A stretch of DNA of 64,000 nucleotides from Bacillus sp. ISL-55 (GTDB taxonomy: Bacteria; Bacillota; Bacilli; Bacillales; Cytobacillaceae), in contig NZ_JAGGQU010000006.1 of assembly GCF_018613155.1 (NCBI RefSeq), positions 58,671 through 122,670 on the forward strand, read 5' to 3'. A model generated the notes under the pieces. That model ran no database searches and had not been told where the DNA came from. It saw only the letters and a list, made by a program, of their open reading frames with translations. The position numbers and the translations under genes are program-made. Below, piece by piece: positions 1-9,200 of the stretch; the first letter of the stretch is position 1, and each line of letters begins with the position of its first letter.

Positions 1-75
1 AGTTTCGGAGTTTCTAGGAGGAGACACTAGCCAAGCGACTCGAGGGGCTAGGCGCTGAAGCTAGACACTAATTTG
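1..75. repeat. Partial dispersed intergenic repeat at left edge
   Basis: The first 75 bases are non-coding and rich in short inverted pairs: CTAGCC near 28 answers GGCTAG near 47, and AGCG near 35 answers CGCT near 53. From memory, very similar GC-rich words (CTCGAGGGGCTAGGCGCTG) recur between genes in many Bacillaceae genomes, so I read this as the end of a dispersed repeat cut by the window. No second copy occurs in the window, so the repeat status rests on recall. Confidence 0.4.
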
Positions 76-105
76 CGAGCAAAATGTTCATACTTATAAA
101 GTAGA

Positions 106-136
106 AAAAGCCCTAAGGTTACTTAGGGCTTAAGCA
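106..136 (-). terminator. Terminator of the methyltransferase gene
   Basis: AAGCCCTAAG and its complement CTTAGGGCTT form a tight hairpin with a short TTA loop, just after the stop of the minus-strand methyltransferase gene. A run of T follows on the minus strand. Confidence 0.8.
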
Positions 137-138
137 GT

Positions 139-918
139 TTAAAGTTTTATTTTAACTGCTTTTGTTGCTACAAAACATTTAATATACTCATCAAGTGGTC
201 TTCTGCCGCCAAAATCATCTTCATACAATCCAGCAATGACCAGACCTGCATCAATTTGACCCTGGATCTGTTCCTCTAATGTATGGCCGAATTCTATCGT
301 TTGATCTGATTTGAAAAATTCTTCCTTTTCTTCATCTGTCAGGTTGTCAAGAGACGAGGTTGGAATCTTATTTTTCACCACCAGGTTCCCTTTCATATCC
401 TCTTCATCATCGAAAATAAATAAGAGAGGATTCGTAAAGCCGGATATTAGCGTCCCTTTGTCTTTCAATACTCGTGATGCTTCGTTCCAGACTTGTGAAA
501 TGTCTTCGACGAATAAATTTGCCACTGGATGAATGATCAAGTCAAATTGCTCATCATTGAAGGCTGAAAGGTCTGTCATGCTGCATTGTAATGTACTTAA
601 ATTGAGTCCGTCTCTTTTCGCTACAAACTCATCCTGTTCCAACTGTTTTTTTGAAATATCAACAACAGTAACATCAGCTCCTGCTGCAGCCAGAACAGGA
701 CCCTGCTGTCCGCCGCCGGAAGCAAGGCAAAGAACGTTCAATCCTGCCATTGATTGTGGAAACCAGCTTCTTGGGACCGGTTTTCCAGTCGTAACTGTTA
801 TTTCCCATTCTCCCGCTTTGCTTTTTTCAATTATTTCTCTTGAAATCGCCTTAGTATAAACTGATTCACTTTCAACCTTCTTGTCCCATGCAAGACTATT
901 TTGTTTAACAGCATCCAT
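139..918 (-). CDS. Class I SAM-dependent methyltransferase
   Basis: The protein has 259 residues. The nucleotide-binding motif I reads VLCLASGGGQQG near residue 63, followed by an acidic strand end (VTVVDIS), both typical of Rossmann-fold methyltransferases that use S-adenosylmethionine. The sequence FDLIIHPVANLFVEDI fits motif IV/post-IV of small-molecule methyltransferases of the ubiE/UbiG type. The substrate cannot be told. I chose ATG at 918, eight bases after a GGG-type ribosome binding site, over an in-frame GTG three codons upstream that lacks spacing. It is a single gene with its own terminator. Confidence 0.8.
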   Translation of the reverse strand: MDAVKQNSLAWDKKVESESVYTKAISREIIEKSKAGEWEITVTTGKPVPRSWFPQSMAGLNVLCLASGGGQQGPVLAAAGADVTVVDISKKQLEQDEFVAKRDGLNLSTLQCSMTDLSAFNDEQFDLIIHPVANLFVEDISQVWNEASRVLKDKGTLISGFTNPLLFIFDDEEDMKGNLVVKNKIPTSSLDNLTDEEKEEFFKSDQTIEFGHTLEEQIQGQIDAGLVIAGLYEDDFGGRRPLDEYIKCFVATKAVKIKL

Positions 919-1052
919 TGTATTCACCCTAACTATCTTAATCGATTAGTTTTAAATAGCAGCACATATAAAAATGGTAATCTACCATAATTATATATTT
1001 AATCATTCCTTCCTTCCAATAGTAACCAGAAAATGAAGTTGATGACAAGAAG

Positions 1053-1088
1053 AAAAAAGCACTGGCAATTATGCCAATGCTTTTCTGT
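1053..1088 (-). terminator. Terminator of the DUF3900 gene
   Basis: On the minus strand AAAGCATTGGCA pairs with TGCCAGTGCTTT (one G-T pair) around AATT, followed by TTTTTTC. It lies about 40 bases after the stop of the DUF3900 gene. Confidence 0.8.
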
Positions 1089-1125
1089 GTATGAGTATAG
1101 AATATGCCTTGCTGTGTATGGGGAA

Positions 1126-2187
1126 TCAGCCCTTTTGCCTGATTCTTTCAACTACAGTACCAATTTCATCGGGTTTTGCAAATTCTACTGGAGAAAAGCC
1201 TTTTTCGAAGGTGATGGTGTCGGCTTCAATCATGATCACATACTTTCCATTAATCTTTGCCAGATGGATGCTGTCACCGTAATCAGCCAGCAGTCCTTTT
1301 ACCGAAATGTGGTCAAGTTTCATTTTAAGCTCCAGTTCAGGTGTATGTTCGATAAGCTGTGCAGCTGCTTCAATGACCTGTTCGGGCTCGAAGCGTTCCT
1401 GGAGCTCGCGTTTTTCGCTGGCCGCCCAAATCTCCATTGCATTTTCCAGCTGCTCCCGTTCTTCACTTTCAGGCTCGAAGGTTTCTTCCATATGACCGCG
1501 GACCATCTCTATGACCTGAGTCTTAACGATTTCCGGCATCGACTGGCCATACTCTACATATTTAAGGAAGTCTTCGAAATAACGTGCATGTGAGGACTGG
1601 TTGATTTTTAGTTCATTATCCTGGATCATACCCTCTTCTGGCATATAGGGATACTGTATTGATTTCATGTTTTTCGTCGTTATCGCCATTTCCACCTGCC
1701 GGATCAATGTCGATTCATCGGAAATAGAGGCAACCTTTGGTTCGAAATCGCATTTCAGGATGAACACGAATGCATCATCAAAAAACTTGCGCAGCTTGGC
1801 TCTTGCTACAATGAAAGCTCCGCCTCTTACTGCGCTTGTATCTACGTAAGCAATGGCGAATTTTTCACTCTCTTGCTGGAAGTCTTCCTTTGACTCTGCA
1901 AAACGGACACGATGGAAGAGGTTGAAGTTTGGGTTGGAGGTTAAATCATGGCCCTCTTCAACGATGAAGTAGCCGAGCTTGGTGGGAACTTCATCTGTTT
2001 TTGGATGGCGATCCACCTTGCGCTTGACGATTTTGGCGAACTCGCCATCAAGAAAATCCTTTAAATGACTTGATTCATATTCTTGCTCATTCAATGTCTG
2101 GAAATGCTTATATCTTTTATCTGCCTGCTCACCTTTGCCTTCTACCTGTACAACATAAAATGATAAATATTGAACTTCAAATTCCAT
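1126..2187 (-). CDS. DUF3900 domain protein
   Basis: The 353-residue protein starts MEFEVQYLSFYVVQVEG and looks like the Bacillaceae-restricted DUF3900 family over its whole length. The stretch AYVDTSAVRGGAFIVARAK near residue 112 and the SIQYPYMPEEGMI block near 175 are the features I recognise. The overall shape recalls nucleoid-associated proteins of the YejK/NdpA type, but I only suspect that link. No signal peptide or membrane helix is present, so it is cytoplasmic. GGGAG lies eight bases before the ATG. It is a single gene with its own terminator; no function is known to me. Confidence 0.75.
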   Translation of the reverse strand: MEFEVQYLSFYVVQVEGKGEQADKRYKHFQTLNEQEYESSHLKDFLDGEFAKIVKRKVDRHPKTDEVPTKLGYFIVEEGHDLTSNPNFNLFHRVRFAESKEDFQQESEKFAIAYVDTSAVRGGAFIVARAKLRKFFDDAFVFILKCDFEPKVASISDESTLIRQVEMAITTKNMKSIQYPYMPEEGMIQDNELKINQSSHARYFEDFLKYVEYGQSMPEIVKTQVIEMVRGHMEETFEPESEEREQLENAMEIWAASEKRELQERFEPEQVIEAAAQLIEHTPELELKMKLDHISVKGLLADYGDSIHLAKINGKYVIMIEADTITFEKGFSPVEFAKPDEIGTVVERIRQKG

Positions 2188-2267
2188 TCTAAAACTCCCT
2201 GCTGACCAATGTCATTTCTTCCTTATTTAGCCCATAAACCATTCATGATATAAAGGCTGCTGAATAA

Positions 2268-2310
2268 TCGAGAAAATACAGCACCTATTTCAAGATGCTG
2301 TATTTCTCAG
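2268..2310 (-). terminator. Terminator of sbcDC
   Basis: GAGAAATACAGCA and TGCTGTATTTTCTC form a long stem directly after the sbcC stop codon on the minus strand. The T-rich part sits inside the 3' arm, so it may also work as a stability element. Confidence 0.65.
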
Positions 2311-2311
2311 T

Positions 2312-5300
2312 TTAATTCATTAAATGAAATTCTGTTTTGCTTCCTGTTTGGGTGGAGATGACCTCGAGCCTTGCGTCAATCCGTTCCTTTAGCTCTGGTA
2401 CATGGGAGATGATTCCGACGAGTCGGCCGCTGCTCTGGATATCGATTAATGCTTCAATGGCCTGTTCCAGGGACTCTGGATCAAGGGTTCCGAAGCCTTC
2501 ATCGATGAACATTGTCTCTAATGAAACTCCACCTGCGTAATTCTGGACAACATCAGCCAACCCCAGGGCAAGTGATAACGCCGCCTTGAAGCTTTCTCCT
2601 CCAGACAATGTCTTTACATGCCGCTCCTGTCCGGTATATGCATCCAGAACCAAAAGCTCCAATCCACTCTGTACATTGCCTTTTGAACGATCAGTCTTTC
2701 GTAATAATCGGTATCGTCCGCTCGTCATCTTGTTGAGTCTTACATTAGCCTCTGCAAGAATATCATCTAGGAAAGCTGCCAGGACAAAGCGCTCGAATGT
2801 AATCCTGTATGTGTTCTGGCCTTTTGAAATCTCGAATAAATGGCCGACTAGCTTGTATTTTTCCTCAAGCACCTTCATCTGCTCATTCAAAGAGTCTACC
2901 TGTTCCATAATAGATTGATTATCGCGTTTTTTAAGATTTAAATCCTGGTATGCTTCGTCTGTTTCTTTGATTATTTTATTTAATTGTGCGAATTCTGATT
3001 GAAGTGCTTCCAAATCTGGCTTCTTGACATCTTTTAGCATCTCAGACTGCTCTGCGAAACGATCCGTTACTGACCTGACTTCTTCTCGATAATTCAAGAT
3101 GTCTGCATCAAGCTGTTGAATAGCCTGTTCTGGTATTTTCGCCTGGTGATAGGCCTGATAGTTTTCAAAGCCCTGGGATGTCATATTGTTTTTGAATGTT
3201 TCGCGCTCGGCTGTCAATTGCGTAGCTATTTCCTTCAATCTCTTTTCAGCCTCTTCACTCCGTGCTTTTTCGGTTCCCAGAAGTTCTTTCGCTTCCTGAT
3301 AATTTTTGCGGGCCTGCTCCAGTTCCTCATCAAGCTGCTTCTGTAAGAGTCGTGCTGATTTCATTTTCAATTCGAATACTTGCAGTGAGCGCAGTTGTTC
3401 AGGTATTTTCCCTGTTATTCTCTCTAGGGTGGTTTTCTTTTCTGTATACTGGATCATCAGGCTTTGATAGCTTTCGTCGATAGCTTTCAGCTGCTTATTC
3501 AGCCTTTCTCTGTCGTCTTCAAACCTTTTGATTTCAGTTTTGATTTTTTCCAGGGCTTTTATTTTTACCGAATACTGTTTCTGCTCATTTTGGAGCTTTT
3601 CAATATCACTTTCAGTCAGAAGTACGGCATCAGCTAACTGGTCAACATCTAAGTCAGGGCGGAATTTGACGACCTCAGCCATCATTTCTTCTCCTGTTTC
3701 AATCATAGACCTTAATGTCGTATCTGTTTCAATATAAGACTTTTCAGCAGCGCTCTTCTCTTTTTCAACACCAGTGATCTGCTCCCGGGCAGCTTTTAGA
3801 TCTTCTTCGGTCGGGATAAAACCTTCTGTTGCTTTCGCGGGTTCAGGATGATCCTCTGATCCGCAAACAGGGCAAGCGCCACCTTCATGCAGAGATGCAG
3901 CCAAAACAGCAGCCTGTGAATGCAGCCATTTTTGCTCAAGAGCTTCTACTGCGGCTTTGGCATCATTCAGTCTGGAAACAGCTTGGTTAAACTGACCTTT
4001 GCGGGTTTCAAAACTCGAACGAACCTGTTTGACTTTCTGATTGTGGTTGCCAAGCTTTTTCAGCTTGTCCAATTCAAGCAGCAGCTTTTCCAATTTCCGG
4101 TCATTCTCCAGATAAGTAATCTGCGCCTTTTCGGCATCTTCCTTTTCTGTAAGCAAGACTTTAAGTCGCTCCTCTGTTGACTTAAGCTTGGCTTCATTGT
4201 TCTCCCGGTTCTGTACCGATGATTCCAGTGCTTGCTTTAGCTCTGCAAACTGTGCAGCTATGCTGGCGAATGCATGTACATCTTCCTTCATATTTTCAAG
4301 GCTGTTAACCTGTTCAGCAGCTGCTTTTCGCTCAGGTTCCCGATCAATTTGTTTCTGGTGTTCTTTTTCGGCTGCTGTGAGTCTCGCTGTTAATTGTTCA
4401 ATTCGCTTCGTGATCACACTTACCTGATTTGTTATACTGTCCAGGTCGGCCTTAAGTCGGTGGCAAAGCTGTTCCTGTGCATTCAGAAGGGCTGCTTTTT
4501 TTGCAAGCACTGTTTGTTTTTCTTTTTCTTCAAAAAGGTCCTTTTGAGCTTCAAGCTTTTCCTTTGTCATCTTCAAGGTTTCTAGTGATTGGATTTGTTT
4601 TAAGGTTGCTTCCGCTTCGAACAAACGCTGCTGCATTTTATCGCGGTCCAGCTGAAGCTTTTCACGGTCTTTATTCAACTTTTCAAGTTTTGTTTCCATT
4701 GCGCCAATTTCTTCTTTCAAAAGCGGGAGGATCAGGACATCGTTTGTACTGCCAGCTTCTACATATTCCATCAATTCTTCATTTTCGACAGCTTTAATGC
4801 TGCGAAGGGCTGAATTTCTTTTCTCAACCTGGTCCTCAACCGATTTTTTCAGGACAGTTGCTTCTTCTCTAAGTTTTTCTTCTACTCTTTTATAGATTTC
4901 CGTATGGAAAAGTCTTTGCAGTATGACTTCTTTTTCTTTACTGTCCGACGTTAGAAGCTTACGGAATTCCCCCTGGGGGATCATCAGAATCTGCCGGAAT
5001 TGATTGCTGTCGATGATCATGATCTCCTTGACCTTTTCATCCACTTCGCGAACATTTGAAGCAAGCAGCTGCAGTTCTCCGTTTTCGTCAATTAAATATA
5101 ATTCTGCTTTTGCACCGACAGTAGTCGTTCCTTCACCAGACTTCTTTTTCTTTTCCTGCTGCGGAGATCTGGTAATCTGGTATGTCTTTTGACGCAAAGA
5201 AAATTCAAGCGTAACTTCAGTCAATAACTCATCATCCGCAAACTGGCTTCGCAAGTCGGAACCATTCCGGTCCTCACCGCTTGCCTTGCCGTAAATCGCA

Positions 5301-5449
5301 TAACTGATGCCATCAAAAATGGTTGTCTTTCCGGAACCAGTTTTGCCAGAAATGACAAACATCGTCCGGTTTTCAAGCTGCCTAAAGTCAATTGTTTCCG
5401 CACCGGCATATGGCCCAAAGGCCTGCATCGTCAGTTTCAGAGGTTTCAT
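2312..5449 (-). CDS. sbcC: SbcC, ATPase subunit of the SbcCD nuclease
   Basis: SbcC is the SMC/Rad50-like ATPase of SbcCD, which opens hairpins and cuts DNA ends blocked by protein. The 1045 residues show the Walker A loop GKTGSGKTT near residue 35, long coiled-coil arms, a zinc hook CPVCG near 520, the ABC signature LSGGESFKAALSLAL near 945, and Walker B MFIDEGFGTLD near 985. The length fits the family. The ATG overlaps the sbcD stop by four bases (ATGA), so translation is coupled and the two subunits come from one mRNA. A hairpin terminator follows. All catalytic motifs are intact. Confidence 0.96.
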   Translation of the reverse strand: MKPLKLTMQAFGPYAGAETIDFRQLENRTMFVISGKTGSGKTTIFDGISYAIYGKASGEDRNGSDLRSQFADDELLTEVTLEFSLRQKTYQITRSPQQEKKKKSGEGTTTVGAKAELYLIDENGELQLLASNVREVDEKVKEIMIIDSNQFRQILMIPQGEFRKLLTSDSKEKEVILQRLFHTEIYKRVEEKLREEATVLKKSVEDQVEKRNSALRSIKAVENEELMEYVEAGSTNDVLILPLLKEEIGAMETKLEKLNKDREKLQLDRDKMQQRLFEAEATLKQIQSLETLKMTKEKLEAQKDLFEEKEKQTVLAKKAALLNAQEQLCHRLKADLDSITNQVSVITKRIEQLTARLTAAEKEHQKQIDREPERKAAAEQVNSLENMKEDVHAFASIAAQFAELKQALESSVQNRENNEAKLKSTEERLKVLLTEKEDAEKAQITYLENDRKLEKLLLELDKLKKLGNHNQKVKQVRSSFETRKGQFNQAVSRLNDAKAAVEALEQKWLHSQAAVLAASLHEGGACPVCGSEDHPEPAKATEGFIPTEEDLKAAREQITGVEKEKSAAEKSYIETDTTLRSMIETGEEMMAEVVKFRPDLDVDQLADAVLLTESDIEKLQNEQKQYSVKIKALEKIKTEIKRFEDDRERLNKQLKAIDESYQSLMIQYTEKKTTLERITGKIPEQLRSLQVFELKMKSARLLQKQLDEELEQARKNYQEAKELLGTEKARSEEAEKRLKEIATQLTAERETFKNNMTSQGFENYQAYHQAKIPEQAIQQLDADILNYREEVRSVTDRFAEQSEMLKDVKKPDLEALQSEFAQLNKIIKETDEAYQDLNLKKRDNQSIMEQVDSLNEQMKVLEEKYKLVGHLFEISKGQNTYRITFERFVLAAFLDDILAEANVRLNKMTSGRYRLLRKTDRSKGNVQSGLELLVLDAYTGQERHVKTLSGGESFKAALSLALGLADVVQNYAGGVSLETMFIDEGFGTLDPESLEQAIEALIDIQSSGRLVGIISHVPELKERIDARLEVISTQTGSKTEFHLMN

Positions 5450-6591
5450 TTTTGTCCCTCCTCCTTGAATACTTTGCCAATCACATCTGTCATGACACCG
5501 CGTTTATCTTCAGTAAATTCGCTTGTCGTCATTTCCTTGTAAAACTGTTCGAAAAGATCTAGCTCGGACTTTTTTTCTTCCCTGATCGAGTTGAAGTGCT
5601 GCTTATGCTTTTGATCAATGGATTCAATTTTACGATCAAGATGAAGAACATTCGGGAAGACCTGGCGCAGCTTGCCCATTGGGTCGATTATGGCTCCATC
5701 GTCAAGCAAAGTTACTTTTAAATAATCATTAATATTTTCTTTTTCATAAAAGGAAGGATCGAGAAGTTGTTCCAGATGGCCTTCCAATTCACGCATATCC
5801 TGCTTCGGTTTCAGGGTCCTGTAACGCATATCAAAACTGCCGTTTTCGTTCATTTCTACGATTGTAATCGATTTGCGCTGTTTAGCCTCTGAAAAAGAGT
5901 ATTTTAATAGGGAGCCTGAGTATTTTATTTTGTCATGTTTGATTGCGTCTGGGCTGTGGAGATGGCCGAGTGCAGTGAATGCAAATGGGTCAAACAGGTC
6001 CTGGGTGACACAGCCAGATCCACCGACCGATAATGAACGCTCTGAATCGCTTGAGTCACCACCGAGAACGAAAGCATGTCCAACAAAAACATTTGCTTCG
6101 TCAGGATTCAGATTTTCTTCAATTTTGCCGATCACGGCCTTCATCGCGTCCTGATGGGAGTGGATTGAAGAATCGTCAAGCATATGGCGGACGACACCAG
6201 GTTCTGCATAAGGAATAAGGTAAAAATTGACCCCGCTTATATTCACTGGCCTAAAGTCGTTCGTCATTTTTCCGGTAAGGTAAAAATGATTATGGCGGTA
6301 CCATGAGCTGCCAAATGATAGACGTTCTGCACTGTCGTGGTTGCCTGCAATCGCTACAACAGGCGTGTTCAGTTCCACGTTGATTTTGAATAGTATTTCG
6401 TCAAGAAGCTCTACTGCATCAGTTGGCGGTACGGACCTGTCGTATAGATCCCCTGCAATTACAACAGCATCAGGCTGTTCTTCCGCGACAAGCTCAATAA
6501 ATTGATTCAATACCTCTCTCTGGTCTTCGGTCATGTACATTCCGTGGACAAGCTTTCCGAGATGCCAGTCACCTGTATGAATAAATTTCAT
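5446..6591 (-). CDS. sbcD: SbcD, nuclease subunit of SbcCD
   Basis: SbcD is the Mre11-type, Mn-dependent nuclease partner of SbcC. The 381-residue protein carries the ordered metallophosphatase motifs: GDWHLGK near residue 7, AGDLYDRSVPPT near 46, GNHDSAERL near 83, GHAF near 167 and ALGHLHSPD near 205. It is the first gene of the sbcD-sbcC operon. A GGGGG-type ribosome binding site precedes the ATG. A palindromic GAAC-N4-GTTC site lies about 125 bases upstream, which suggests control by the SOS repressor LexA. Confidence 0.96.
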   Translation of the reverse strand: MKFIHTGDWHLGKLVHGMYMTEDQREVLNQFIELVAEEQPDAVVIAGDLYDRSVPPTDAVELLDEILFKINVELNTPVVAIAGNHDSAERLSFGSSWYRHNHFYLTGKMTNDFRPVNISGVNFYLIPYAEPGVVRHMLDDSSIHSHQDAMKAVIGKIEENLNPDEANVFVGHAFVLGGDSSDSERSLSVGGSGCVTQDLFDPFAFTALGHLHSPDAIKHDKIKYSGSLLKYSFSEAKQRKSITIVEMNENGSFDMRYRTLKPKQDMRELEGHLEQLLDPSFYEKENINDYLKVTLLDDGAIIDPMGKLRQVFPNVLHLDRKIESIDQKHKQHFNSIREEKKSELDLFEQFYKEMTTSEFTEDKRGVMTDVIGKVFKEEGQK

Positions 6592-6715
6592 GCAAATCCC
6601 CCTGTTTCTATAAGAAGTTATCTATTTAAATAATTTTTTAAAAGCCAATTTGACAATGCTACTATTATATCAAACTCAAAAATTTAATGGTCACTCAAAA
6701 AAAGGAAAGATTTAT

Positions 6716-6729
6716 AGAACATTTGTTCT
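6716..6729. promoter_or_regulatory. Candidate LexA (SOS) box upstream of sbcDC
   Basis: The perfect palindrome AGAACATTTGTTCT fits the Bacillus LexA consensus GAAC-N4-GTTC. It lies in the 290-base divergent region between sbcD and the RsbR-like gene. On the minus strand a plausible promoter (TATAAT near 6665) sits between the box and sbcD. By chance about one such 8-base match is expected in a window this long, so its position before a DNA repair operon is the main argument. Confidence 0.5.
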
Positions 6730-6881
6730 TATCCTATCAAACATTCTCTTTAAAATCTACCTGGATTTTCCACAAGTTTAGTCTGTTGAGATAACTATTA
6801 GTGATTATATTTGAAATTTGACTTTTCTGTTCATGTTTTTCACAATAGAGATAACGACTAATCAAAAAAGCAGGGATTAAA

Positions 6882-7724
6882 ATGGATACAAAAACAGAGG
6901 CGTTATACAAGTTTCTTGTCGACAATGCCACTAATTTTACCGATGAGTGGCTAAAACGCCAGCGGGTTATTAAGGGATCAGATTACTCTGCTGACGCTCC
7001 GTCAGAAGTAATGGACAGGGTAAAGGACCAAAATTCAAATTATGTTCGTCTTGTGGCTAAATCGCTTTTCCAGACTGAGGAAGAGATGAAGGAAACGATT
7101 TCGTCCTGGACGAGGCAGACTGCAGCAGACCGGATAAAATCTAAAACTGACCTGACAGAAGTTGCTTGGAATTCAGGCGTTTTCCGCCGGGTATATTGGG
7201 AATACGTTCAAAAATTCGTAAAACAGGCGGAAATGGAGATCACACTGGACGACGTTTTTACATGGGAAGCGAAAATCAATTATACTCTTGATTATGTCTT
7301 TGAAAGTTTTATAGTTGTTTTTATGGAAATCCTTATGAATCGATTAGCCTCTCAAGCAACTCTCATTAAAGAATTGAGCGCACCAGTCATTAGTTTGACA
7401 AAGGAAGTCGGTCTTTTGCCATTGATTGGTGAAATCGATACAACGAGAGCAAAAGGCTTAATGGAATCAACTCTCACACAAAGCATCGATGCCAGAATCA
7501 ATACTTTGATAGTGGATCTTTCTGGAGTGGTGATGGTTGATACGATGGTTGCACATCAAATCTTCAAGCTTATGGATGCTTTAAAGCTGCTTGGCGTTCA
7601 ATCCATCGTAACAGGAATCCGGCCAGAGGTTGCACAGACAGCAGTCCAGCTGGGAATTGATTTTTCAGACATTATGACAGAAGGCAATTTGCAAAATGTA
7701 ATCAAAAAATTCATCCAAAGTTAA
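6882..7724 (+). CDS. RsbR-family STAS protein (RsbT co-antagonist paralogue)
   Basis: RsbR proteins form the stressosome core with RsbS and release the kinase RsbT to switch on sigma-B. This 280-residue protein has an N-terminal helical sensor half (1-160) typed as non-haem globin-like in this family, then a STAS domain (about 165-278). The STAS block LIVDLSGVVMVDTMVAHQIF carries the VDT threonine that RsbT phosphorylates in RsbR, and GIRPEVAQT carries the second conserved threonine. It stands alone, without rsbS or rsbT beside it, like the dispersed RsbR paralogues of B. subtilis. The ribosome binding site is AGGGA. Confidence 0.9.
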   Translation: MDTKTEALYKFLVDNATNFTDEWLKRQRVIKGSDYSADAPSEVMDRVKDQNSNYVRLVAKSLFQTEEEMKETISSWTRQTAADRIKSKTDLTEVAWNSGVFRRVYWEYVQKFVKQAEMEITLDDVFTWEAKINYTLDYVFESFIVVFMEILMNRLASQATLIKELSAPVISLTKEVGLLPLIGEIDTTRAKGLMESTLTQSIDARINTLIVDLSGVVMVDTMVAHQIFKLMDALKLLGVQSIVTGIRPEVAQTAVQLGIDFSDIMTEGNLQNVIKKFIQS

Positions 7725-7758
7725 AAACCTGCTAGCTACTTGTTAGCAGGTTTTCATT
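7724..7758. terminator. Bidirectional terminator
   Basis: AAAACCTGCTA and TAGCAGGTTTT form an 11-base-pair stem between two convergent genes, with T runs on both strands. It serves the RsbR-like gene and the Cys-tail gene. Confidence 0.85.
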
Positions 7759-7759
7759 A

Positions 7760-8716
7760 TTATGATGAGCAACCTCCGCCACAGCTAGAGCAACTGCTGC
7801 TGGAACAGCTGTGGCCGCCTCCATCATTATGTGAATCATTTATGTCGCCTGAGCCGCAAAAAACGGCACTGCAGCCCGATGTTCCATGATTCTGGTGTGA
7901 ATAAGCATATGCTTGAGCATAATCCCAGTATTCATCAAAGTAATAGTAAGAGTAAAACACCATTACCAGGCTCAGTCCTGATAGGTCACCAAAAAGTCCT
8001 GGCCTTTCAAAAGCCCCTTTTCTATCGACATTGTACATTTCTTGCGCTTTTTTTAGTTGTGATCTCAGCTGTTTGATTAAATAATTCACAAGTTCCTGAT
8101 TATCATCAGTAACCTTGAAAAATTGCTGTTTCAGCTCATCGTCACTAAGTGAACCGATTTTTTGGAGTAGCTGCTGATCAAGTGGATAATGGAAAAAGTC
8201 TCCCCATGTCTGCCATGTGTATTCTGTTATTTCAAAAAGCTGAGCAAACACCCAATCAAAGAACGCCCGTTGCTGTGGTGCTGGTTCCGGTTCCAAGTTT
8301 GGCGTATGATGAAGCATTTTGCCAAGATATTTATCAGTAAAAGCTTCATATTGCTTAGTGAACATCAGCATCTCATGCCAAATCTCATCGACCTTGCTGC
8401 TGAACATTGGCGTGCTTTTCATAAACGAATTAAGGAAAAAATATCGTTTTAATTCAAATAGACGCCATTCAAATTCATCATCGGAAATCTCGGGATGTTC
8501 GCTTAAAAAACGAAGTTTCACTTGATTTATAAACTCATAAGAAAGAGATTTTTCTAATTTATTCAAGATAGCAAAAGCCGGCACATCATCCAGTAAGCCA
8601 AGGTGGTCCGGGATGTTCTCCTTCAATAAAACTTTCTTTTTGCTTCCATTGCCGGAAAAATAAGCAATGGCAAAGAGTATCCCTGCTCCAGCCGCGATTG
8701 TTAAGAAGACACCCAT
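7760..8716 (-). CDS. Membrane-anchored protein with GRDP-like region and Cys/Gly tail
   Basis: The 318-residue protein begins with one membrane helix (MGVFLTIAAGAGILFAIAYF). Its middle has VDEIWHEMLMFTKQYEAF near residue 115 followed by LGKMLHHTP. This WH...Y..F...H pattern resembles the bacterial relatives of the glycine-rich-domain-like family (PF07173); this is a motif-level guess. The last 30 residues are rich in Cys, Ser, Gly and His (SCSSSSCSSCGGGCSS), possibly a metal-binding or disulfide tail. ATG at 8716 has GGTGAGGTG at proper spacing; a GTG five codons upstream overlaps that site and is less likely. No operon partner. Confidence 0.65.
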   Translation of the reverse strand: MGVFLTIAAGAGILFAIAYFSGNGSKKKVLLKENIPDHLGLLDDVPAFAILNKLEKSLSYEFINQVKLRFLSEHPEISDDEFEWRLFELKRYFFLNSFMKSTPMFSSKVDEIWHEMLMFTKQYEAFTDKYLGKMLHHTPNLEPEPAPQQRAFFDWVFAQLFEITEYTWQTWGDFFHYPLDQQLLQKIGSLSDDELKQQFFKVTDDNQELVNYLIKQLRSQLKKAQEMYNVDRKGAFERPGLFGDLSGLSLVMVFYSYYYFDEYWDYAQAYAYSHQNHGTSGCSAVFCGSGDINDSHNDGGGHSCSSSSCSSCGGGCSS

Positions 8717-8803
8717 TTTTATACACCTCACCTTGTGAAATAGTTGTTAACGATATTACGTTTTCCATACTGGAAAGGTTTCGAAATAATTTTTTTGGTA
8801 CAT

Positions 8804-8832
8804 AAAAAGCCCAGCCAGATGGCTGAGCTATA
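8804..8832 (-). terminator. Terminator of cold-shock gene 1
   Basis: On the minus strand AGCTCAGCC and GGCTGGGCT pair around ATCT and are followed by TTTTT, 16 bases after the cold-shock stop codon. Confidence 0.85.
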
Positions 8833-8847
8833 AGATCAAATTAAGAA

Positions 8848-9048
8848 TTATAGTTTAGTAACGTTAGCAGCTTGTGGTCCACGAGCACCTTCAACAACCT
8901 CGAAAGATACTTCCTGGCCTTCTTCTAATGTTTTGAAACCTTCTGTTTGAATAGCAGAGTAATGTACGAAAATATCATTGCCGTCTTCAGCTTCGATGAA
9001 TCCAAAACCCTTTTCCGCATTGAACCATTTAACTTTACCGTTTTTCAT
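8848..9048 (-). CDS. Cold-shock protein, CspA/CspB family
   Basis: This 66-residue single-domain OB-fold protein binds single-stranded RNA and DNA as an RNA chaperone. RNP1 (KGFGFIE) lies at residues 13-19 and RNP2 (DIFVHYSAI) at 25-33. The C-terminus [10 protein letters not shown] is typical. ATG at 9048 follows AGGAGGA at ideal spacing; reading further upstream would only add leader sequence. A clear promoter about 155 bases upstream gives it the long leader usual for cold-shock mRNAs. A close paralogue lies at 46808. Confidence 0.95.
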   Translation of the reverse strand: MKNGKVKWFNAEKGFGFIEAEDGNDIFVHYSAIQTEGFKTLEEGQEVSFEVVEGARGPQAANVTKL

Positions 9049-9200
9049 GTGAAAAATCCTCCTAGATCGGCCGAACAAGCCATGATTAAATTTAGCAAAT
9101 CACAACGACTAGTTCCTCATACATGACCTATTCAAACGTCTTCAAACATTAGAATAAGCAAATTGCAAAGTGCCTAATACGTGTGCAATCAGCTAATTTC

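Noticed and set aside
1033-1593. 186-codon plus-strand frame opposite the DUF3900 gene
   Set aside because: It overlaps a well-supported gene on the other strand and has no family resemblance.
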